A DNA stretch of 23,770 nucleotides from Candidatus Muproteobacteria bacterium (lineage in GTDB: Bacteria; Pseudomonadota; Gammaproteobacteria; Acidiferrobacterales; Sulfurifustaceae). The notes beneath the pieces were generated by a model. The model worked only from the letters and a program-made list of their open reading frames with translations. It had not been told where the DNA came from and made no database searches. Location of the stretch: contig JAHFQD010000002.1 of NCBI GenBank assembly GCA_023266455.1, forward strand, positions 1-23,770. Reading direction: 5' to 3'. Positions 12,701 to 21,700 of this stretch are shown here, piece by piece. Positions within the stretch are counted from its first letter, which is position 1. Each line of letters starts with the position of its first letter. A program made the position numbers and the translations under genes.

Positions 12701-15700
12701 ACGACGGTCAACAGTTTCTGCGCGATTATCGAATTGCCGTTTGCGTCCAGTCGCGGCGACCAGGCAGCGAAACTGATGCCTGTATTGGGAACCCAACCGA
12801 CAAAGCCGCCGCCGATGCCCGATTTAATCGGGTCGCCGATATTGGCGGCGACTTCGCCAGCGCCGTCGTAGGTGCCGGCCATGACCATGACCGCGCTGAT
12901 TTGTTGCGCCGTCGCGGCGTCGATTACGCGGTCGCCGGTCCACGGCGAGATGCCGTTGCGGGCGAGCAGCGCCACGGCGCGCGCTAGATCGGTCGTGCTC
13001 ATCCGTAGACTGCACAATAAACTATGCATCGCTACGATTTGCACCGGATCGCTGTCGCCGAAGTTTCCGCGCTTGCGCATGAAGCGACCGAGGTTGATAT
13101 TGCGGTCGCCACCGAGATCGACCCCGGCGGGATAGTCGATCTCGGGATTAAGGGCGAGCTCGCGTATAAACGCTTTGATTTGCGCGACGGTTTCCTCGCC
13201 GTAAATACGCGACAGCGCTTCGATCGACACCATCGCGCCCGCGTTGACCGCTGGATTGCCCGGAATGCCGCTTTGATCGGGGAAGGCGTCGAACGGTAAA
13301 CCCGTCGCGTCTACGCCGATGCGGCCTTCCAGTAAGTTGAGCCGTAGACCCAACATATACGTGAACAGTTTGGAAATACTCATGATCCGGAACGGCGTTT
13401 CGGCGTTGCCGACGGAAATTGCCCTGCCGTCGGGCAGCACCAGCGTCATGCCAAACTGATCCGGTGCCATATCCGAGAGTGATTTAAGACCTGGCACCAC
13501 GCCTTGGCCAAGCAGACGAGTCGCTGCGACGGCGGCTTCTTCGAGCGCTGCGCGTACCGTGTGGTAATCGAGTATCGGTCCGCGTACGAGTGTTCGAGGT
13601 GTGGGCGTGTGATCAGGAACGTCGGGCGTCGCGCGTGCGGATGTTTCAATCCCACGGATCGTCGCGGCATAACCGTAAGGCGCATCATCGGCGCGCCGAT
13701 TGACAGGTTCCGCGATGACACGTACCGGCAAATTAGCTGGGAAATCGTGCGATTCGAATTCGGAATCGAAGTCGTCGGTGATGAAGTATCTTCGAACGCT
13801 TTGGGACAGCACGGGAATAAAGCGATCGTAAGCGAGCGGTATCCTGACGCCGGCGGACTGGAAATAAAAATCGACTCCGCGTGTTAGCGCAGCTTGCAAC
13901 GTCGGAGGGTATGTTTCCGGATTGGTGATGTCAGCGGCGATGAAGCGAATTGTTCGTTCACGTGCGGGTTCGCCTTGATAAGCCCACGGAAAGCGAATTC
14001 TCAAACCACCGTCGTTCCAATCGACGGTTACCGTTGAGAGATCGACGCCGATGCTCTCTAGTTCTTCCATCAGCACGTCGAAGAAATCCTGCGTCGTGGC
14101 CATCGTCATCCACTTCGCGTACCCCATTTGCGCTTTGTGGTCTTTATATTCCCCTAAATAGAAAAGCCGATCGCCGGAACGGAGATAGGCGAGGTCACCC
14201 ATGATCCTGCTCAGTTCGATAGCGTCGGCGGCGGATAATTGAGGTGCGTTGGAAACAAAATACAAATCTGTCGCGTTAGTCGCGAGTAAACACTTGGATA
14301 CATCCGTCCCCGCGCCGCCGTATAAGCACGACGAATCTTCGCTATTTGGATTAACCGCGCGCCTGACCGCCATCCAATATTCGACGTCGATTTCAGATAG
14401 CAGGCGGGCGTTGACGGGACGCGGGTCGATGGATCGTAAGGCCGATGCGCCTGAGGACGAAGCGAGTTCGCCGCCCGCCGACGACACATTTCCAAGCGGC
14501 TCGCCATCCGGTCCTAGCGGTGGAGTGGTTCCATCGACACTGTTGCGCGAATTCAGACCGGTGTTGTATTTGTCGCCACCCACCATGACGTCATGGCGGC
14601 CGCTGCGTCGCGTCGCTAAATCTCTGAGCGTTGGAATGTTGCCGAGTCGAATCGTTTCTCCGCCGGCAGCGATTTGCTGTGCCGGCGCCGGTGTTAGGGG
14701 TTGATCGTCATTGGTGCGAGCACGGAACGGATGTACCGTCGCCAGTGTATCGCGAATCGGTGCGGCGTCGGGGTCTGTTCCTTCCGGATGTAGAACAATC
14801 GTGCCATTCGGCGCGCGGCGACTCGGCTTCGTTGCCGACGCTTCGATCGCATCCGTTTCGGTAACGTCCTCGGCGTCGCGTGCTTGATCGTCTTGCAGAC
14901 GATCGTCCGCTTCCCGCTGCGCATCGCCGTCGCTGTTGTGACCACGGCCGTTCCCCGGATCGGGTTGACCATCGGCGATACGGTAGTAATCGAATTCGTT
15001 CGGTAAGGGGGATGCGCCCATTTCTTCTTGGCGTGTCGCGATTCGAGTCCAAGCGGTTCTGAGTCGGAGTAGTTCCATTTGCAGCGCGGATACGCGGCTT
15101 ACATCGTCGCGCTGCTCTAAACTTTGCAAGTGCGAGAGAGCTGCGCGTACGTGTTCATCGTTTCCGGTCGATCTGGCGACATCGAGCGCGTGTGCGGCGT
15201 CTCTTCCCAGTCGATCGACGACGCGCACTTCGGGATGCTCCCTATTCGCTTGAATTCTTATAGTGTCGGCGATGGTATCGATGACACCGATGGCATCTTC
15301 TCGATGTATCAGCGGTTGCCCGCGTCGTATGAGATATAAACGCTCACCGCGTCGCACATGGCTGATGACATTGTCGAGTTCGAGTTGTTCGAACCGTACC
15401 GCGTTCGCGGTGAGGTTGGCGTCTCGTGCGGCGAGGGCGGCGTCTTGTTCTTGGCGCAGCGATCGTTGGGTGAAAAAATCTCGCAACGCGCTGACGAGGT
15501 AGCCGGCTTCCGGCGAATCGGTGTTTATGTAAGGCAAGGCGCTGGCGAAATCTTCCGGATCGAGGTTCTCACGGGCGATTCGAATAAGCTCTTGTCCGAT
15601 CGCGATGTAGAAATCACTCTTAAATTCTTCGGTGATCCCCTCCATCGCGTTTGAACGACCGATTTGTCGTAAGTAGGCGTCGAGATAGCCACCGAGTTCG

Positions 15701-18700
15701 CGCCAGGTTAACGCCGCCGCGGTCTCCGCCGAGTCGCCGAACATTTGGTGCGTTCCAGGTACGGTGCGCCAAGGTTGTATTTGCGCGCGGCCAGAGGCGA
15801 AGGCGTAATGATCGAGTATTAAATCGCCTAGATCTTGGGTCTGAAGATCGACGACATGATACGTATCGTCGACGATGGCGATCATGTTCTCGGAGTGACG
15901 CTGCGCGTGTGCATGCGTTTCCGTTACAGATTCCCATAATTGTCGCGCGATCAACGGCGCGACTTCGTGGGCAAGCCATTGTGGCTGTCCGCCGTGAATG
16001 GCAAAAATACTTTCGCCAAGCTCGCTCAAAGCGAATCCCGGATCGGTTACGGTGTGCAAGATCATCGCGCGATCGCCGGGGCGATAACCGCGCGCCGCAA
16101 CCGGTGGCTCGCGCCATAACGCGGTTATTTCTTGATCTCCAATCTTCAGTACATAACCAGCCGATTCTCGCGTGAATCCTGAACGCCCAGCGAGCGCTTC
16201 GCTCGCATGCACCGCCGCTTCGACGTCTTCACCGGTTAGCGGTCTGGCGTCGTCCTGCCCATAAAGACCGCGTCCCGAAAATTTCAATATTTGTGGACCG
16301 ATCGGAGTGTCAGAGACGATTACGCGAAGCGAACTCAACATGGCGCCTTCGTCGAATCCGCTCGGTCGCGGAATTCCACTTGTGCCTCGATCTCCAAATA
16401 ATTCGTTAAGAAGCGCGGCGTCCGTTTGGTTGATGTAATGCAAACGTAAACGGATGAGACCGTTCGGTCCGGCGAACGGGCTGGCGGCGAAATTTCCGAA
16501 TGCGGTAAATTCTCCGCCGACCCGGACAATGTCTTGCAGAGAAACGTCCCAATACGGACTGAAACCCATGCGATTTGCCGCCGCCCAGCCGGAGAATCGC
16601 AACTGCATGTACTCCCCGTTCCAGTCTTGTTGTAGCCAGGCGTAGCTGGAGAGATACGACTCATACGCCGCAAGTACTGCGGTGGTTGCGGTTATACCGT
16701 CGGCGAGGCGGGGGAGTATTGATGCAACGCCACCCAGCGGTGCAACGACGGCGGCTTGTGTGGGGACGACGATATCGAGAAGCGCTCGGAGTTCTTCGGA
16801 TAGATCAGCATGTCTATCGAGATATCGAGCGTCCATGAGATCGTCTGCATCCGACGCCTCTAGATTTTCCAGTCGTTTTAGAACGGCGTTAACGCGTGCC
16901 GCGTGTTCTAAAGGTGTGATGCCGTTCACGCGACGACCCGGTATGTAGCCGTCGCCGTCTTGATGCAGCGGATCTTCTCCAAGACGAGTTTCCACAAGAC
17001 GAGCACCGGGGTTGTCTTCCAGTAGTTGTGTTACCGGAACGGGTTCATCGTGCAACGTCAACTCCAGCGCCATAATGACTTCGCTACCGTCACGCATACG
17101 AACGCGCATAGTCGCTACGACGTGGTAGTTGTCGACCTCGGTAGAATTCTCGGGATCGCGCGAATCGATTAGCTGTAGGGCTACTCCTTCCGCCGGGAAA
17201 ATCCAAGCCTTGCCGGCGATGAGTCCTCGCTCGCTCATTTCATGGGCAATGAGTTCAGCGCGCGCGTAACACCCTTCGTCGGGATAGGCTTGCGACAATC
17301 CTTCGATCGTTCTTAATTGCCTAAACAACGCCATCGTGTCCGCCATCGACATGATGCTTGGAGACGGATAGGGCTCGTCTACTGCGCCTCCACGCACAAC
17401 GGGTAATCGACTTGAGACTTGTCGTCTATGCGGTATTAGCACCGGGCCATCGATGCTTTGAATTAACTGGAACCGATGCACTTCGCGATCGAACCGTGTC
17501 CCCGAATTTTCAACCCACACTTCGGCTAGATCCGTGGGGACGCCGTATAAGTCGGCTCTTATTACCGGCACGAAGGTCGGCTGTCCGTCGACATCGAGTA
17601 ACCGCACGCCGCCGTTTTCCGGATTCGGCGTCAGCGTGTGGAATTGCGTGAGATCGATAGGTGTGCTGGCGACCCCATGTGGAATAGAAACGGTGTGGGG
17701 CGCGGATAGATCAGCGGCGTGCGTTCGGCGCGCGGCGATCGCGGCGGTTGCGACGCGTGCCTCGATCGGTCGATAGCTGAAGCGGGTGGTCTGGGCGTCG
17801 TTCGTGAACGCGCTTTCTCTATTGGCGTATTCGGCGATTTCGCCGGCGACGGCGTCTACGCGGGCGCTCAGCGCATCGTCGATCGGCGCCGTCGGAACAA
17901 TGTTGATCTCGTAGCGGCCATCCGTCGTGCGCGTCGCCGACAGGACGGCGAACTCCAAGATCGGTTGACCGCCGGCGCCATCGATGCGCGTCGTGTCTGG
18001 CGCATCGCGGACGACGGAGAAATATCGTGTTTCGCCCGGTGATATGCCATCGAGGCGACGGATCAACTCCGCGGCCTCGATTGGGGAATGAATTTCATCG
18101 ACCGCACCGCCGCCGCGAGGCAGTCGTACAGATACGCGGGCGATATCGAGAAACTGCTGTAACGCAGTTCGATAGCGATGTGCTGTGCGTTCGATCGTAT
18201 TCAGAACAGCTAAAGCCGATGCACTCTGCGCTTGCATGAGATAGCTGACCATGGCCGTCGTCGACGGTGGGAGGGGTCTGACATCCGGGACTTGTAGCGC
18301 GACGTTTGGATGGGTAGCAATCTCCCACATGAGGTCCGTGTGTCGCGCGATGGTTTGCGTTTGATTTATTCGATGGCCTAAAAATCTTTCGGCGACGACA
18401 CCAGCCATTCCCAAATCAATGGCGTTAACTAACTCGCGCGCCGCGCCGCGCGCCAGCGCCGCTTGGCGGAAGCCACCGGCATCCGCCCAGAATTGCGCAT
18501 AGAGCGCGGGGATCGTTTCAATCAACGGTGATAGTGCGTCCGCGGAATTCTCACCGAGAATGTAGATTTGTCCGTCTCGATAAAATGCGTGCCGTTGGAG
18601 AATCTCGTCGTCTCCCAAGAGAGTAGCGTCAGACGTCTCCGCTCGATAGATATCCATAAACTCGGCGACGCTTTCGCATAGCACGACATGTTCGAACGGC

Positions 18701-21700
18701 GACGCCGCGTTTCGCGGAAGATAGATGTCGAGAAACGCGCGCATGGCGCTCTCTATCAAAGACAGCGACTCCATGAACCGATCCGCTGAAGCACCTCGAT
18801 AATATTCCGACGGTTGATTCGGCAATCCGGCGTCGGGTCGAGAAAAAGCGGTTTCGGCATTTAAGCGCGATCGTGTCTGTTGTGCCGTGCTATCGGCGTA
18901 CAACGCATTGGCTTGGGCGCGAGTCCACGCGGTGACGCTTTCCAGTAAGCCCGGATACGCGAGCAATAAATCATGGAGCGCTCTCGCGGTAGCAGGCATT
19001 AGTGGCGAGATGGTTGGGCTATCGGAGATAGCACGCCTAATTCCTTCCGGTATGGCGTTCCTGGTTGTTCGCAACTGAATGACGGTTCTATTTCTGATGT
19101 ACTCGATGCAAGCGTTCGCCAGACGCGCGACCTGAACTCTCGCTTCTTCCGCCGTTACGTGTCGTGGGATGCCGAATCGTTCATGAAACGTGTTAATGGT
19201 GTCCCGACCGTCTTCTCCGATCGGATCGATTGCGGCGATTTCTAGTAAACCGATCCCCGTCGTCGCTCTGGACGTTGCGCCGGTAGCCTCCGTCAAGAGT
19301 TCTCTTAGTAAATCATCGGCCACCAATATTCCCGTTATCCGTTGAGGGTACTGGCCCGCTCTTCTGATGATCAGCGTAGAAGTGGCGTCATTGGTTTGAT
19401 CGCGAATGATGGTGGTGCATAGTTCTGTGATGGCTGCCTCATTTCGTGTTAGCAGCGCGTCAAACATTGCTTCCGCGCCGATGATGCGTTCCACACGCAG
19501 CATGACGCGCATGATCCGCATCTCCTCGGGCGTGCCGGACAGCGTGTGGCCCATGATGGTAGCGGCGAGGTAACGCCCGCTACCTCGCAGCACGAGATTG
19601 ACGATGTGTTGTTCGGGAACGGAACGGATCGTCCTCGCGTTGGCAGCGTCTGCGCGAGCACGCGCTTCTAAATCGGAGGCAACTAACAGGCTATCGACTT
19701 CATTGTATTGTTCGGAAACGGTGCGGGGTGTCCGCACGTTGGCAACGCTCGCGCGAACACGCGTTTCCAAATCGGAGGCAACTAAGAGACTGTCGATTTC
19801 ATTCGCTAAGCCGGCGGGGTCGTGTTCCAGCGTTCGATTGACATAAAGACGCCCGTTATGGAAAAACAAGCGCGGTACGTTATCGGCGTCGCCACCCGTT
19901 TGAATCCATTCTCTTTGCAATAGTTCAGTCGTTAGGAACGAGATGCTTGCCGACGAATTGGTTCCATCGCTTGCCGGCCCCGGACTCCAATGCGCACCGG
20001 GCGCGGCGCTTCTGCCGGGCGGTTTGCGCGGCAGTTTGACTCCTAATACGTTCCCCGGTGTCTCAAGATTGTGGCGGAAAACGGGGCGCGAAGCGGTGAC
20101 CGGCGGCGTGACAGCACGATCCACCAACGCAGCAGCGGGTAGTCCACCGGAATTCCGTCCTCGACGCGGCAGCAGCGCGGGACCATCGATCGTTAAGATC
20201 AAACGGAAGCGATGCTGTTCGACGTTATAGTGTTCTCCCGAATTTTCTATCCATATCTCCGTCATGCTCCGGGGCAGGCCGTACAGGTCGGCTCTTATTA
20301 CTGGCACGAAGGTCGACTGCCCGTCGGCGTCGAGTAATTGCACGCCACCGTTTTCCGGATCGGGCACGAGCGTTTGGAATCGCGTGAAGTCGATCGCAGA
20401 TCGGTCCACACCATGCGGGATAACGATACTGGGTTGCGTCGACGCTGGTTCATAGCGCGCCGAGAAAATTTCTTCGAAGACTTCTCGACCGATTGTGTGA
20501 AGCGCCGCGTTAAGCGCCGCAATAATCCGCAAATCTTCTGAGGTCACGATCGTGCGATAACGCGCGCTCAGCAACTCAAAACCTTTATCCCGGACGTAAT
20601 AATCTTTTCTGGACGATGGTGGCGCATCGATGTAGGTCCGCAGCCATTCTTCGGCGCGGATTCTCACTGTCGGTGATAATTGTTGGATCGATTGCCAGAG
20701 TTGCGCGAGCGCTTCCGTCATACTTTCGCGCATGCGCGAAAGCAGCGGTTCGGAAAGCTGGACTTCGTTCCCGTCCTGAACGATGTCGGTCGAATCGACA
20801 TATCCCGAGCCGTCTCTCGTGGATGTTAACTCGTCCACTAATTGGGCGGTTTCGAGAATGACAACGCGCAAGTCATTTGGATTTTCGATTTCGGGTTGTC
20901 GATAGAGCCACGAAATCTCGTTCCCCGTCGGGAAGAACGTATTCGACGGTTGCAGTCGCCACTTCACATAACCCAATACCGTTTCGACGAACGCCGGAAC
21001 GACGCCGGATGCGATTTCCGTATTGCGGGCGCCTTCCCAGCGCGCGGCGTCCGTGATGACGTAACCACCGGGGCGCAGATGCGTCAGGACGCGATGATCG
21101 AATGGCTCAAAAAACTGAAACAGATGGTTCATCATCATGCTGCTGCGCAGCCAATGTTCGTAATAGACGTCGTAGCCGGGTTCTAATTCTGGCGGCCAGA
21201 AATCGGCGTCGAACGCATCCCATCGATAAAGCACGACCCTGCGCGGTTTACCGCGCAGTTCGAATTCGAAGCGAGTGCGAGGCACTTGCTCGATGGCGCC
21301 GTCTACTCGCGTTAGCGCGACCGTGTCGCCGACCGGCGCATGGGTCGCGACGCCGCCCGCGATTTCAATGAGACTGGCCGACATTCCATCTGGGTCGACG
21401 ACGACGACGATATCTGCATCGCTCGCAAAAATAGGTTCGAGGAATCGGCTTGCGCCGCCGGGGATGAACGCAGTCAGACGTCGACCGTTGGGATTAATCC
21501 GGGCCTGGATCGCTAAGAGATGACGAGGATTGGCGGATTCCGCGATCGAGACAAAGGCCGCCCGTTCACCTTCCGTCAATGGATAGTTGGTCGGGTCGTC
21601 GAGTCCGCTCCGTAGTTCATCGGCGATATTTCTTGGCGAACCCAGATGATCTTCTGTTTGGTCGGTAGGGGTGTCGTCACCGCCTTGTCGATTCGACGAA

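Noticed and set aside
15620..16117. Minus-strand open frames in other registers (15620-16117, 2742-3251, 9183-9575).
   Set aside because: They overlap the giant frame in a different register, are Arg-rich and featureless, and have no convincing ribosome binding site.
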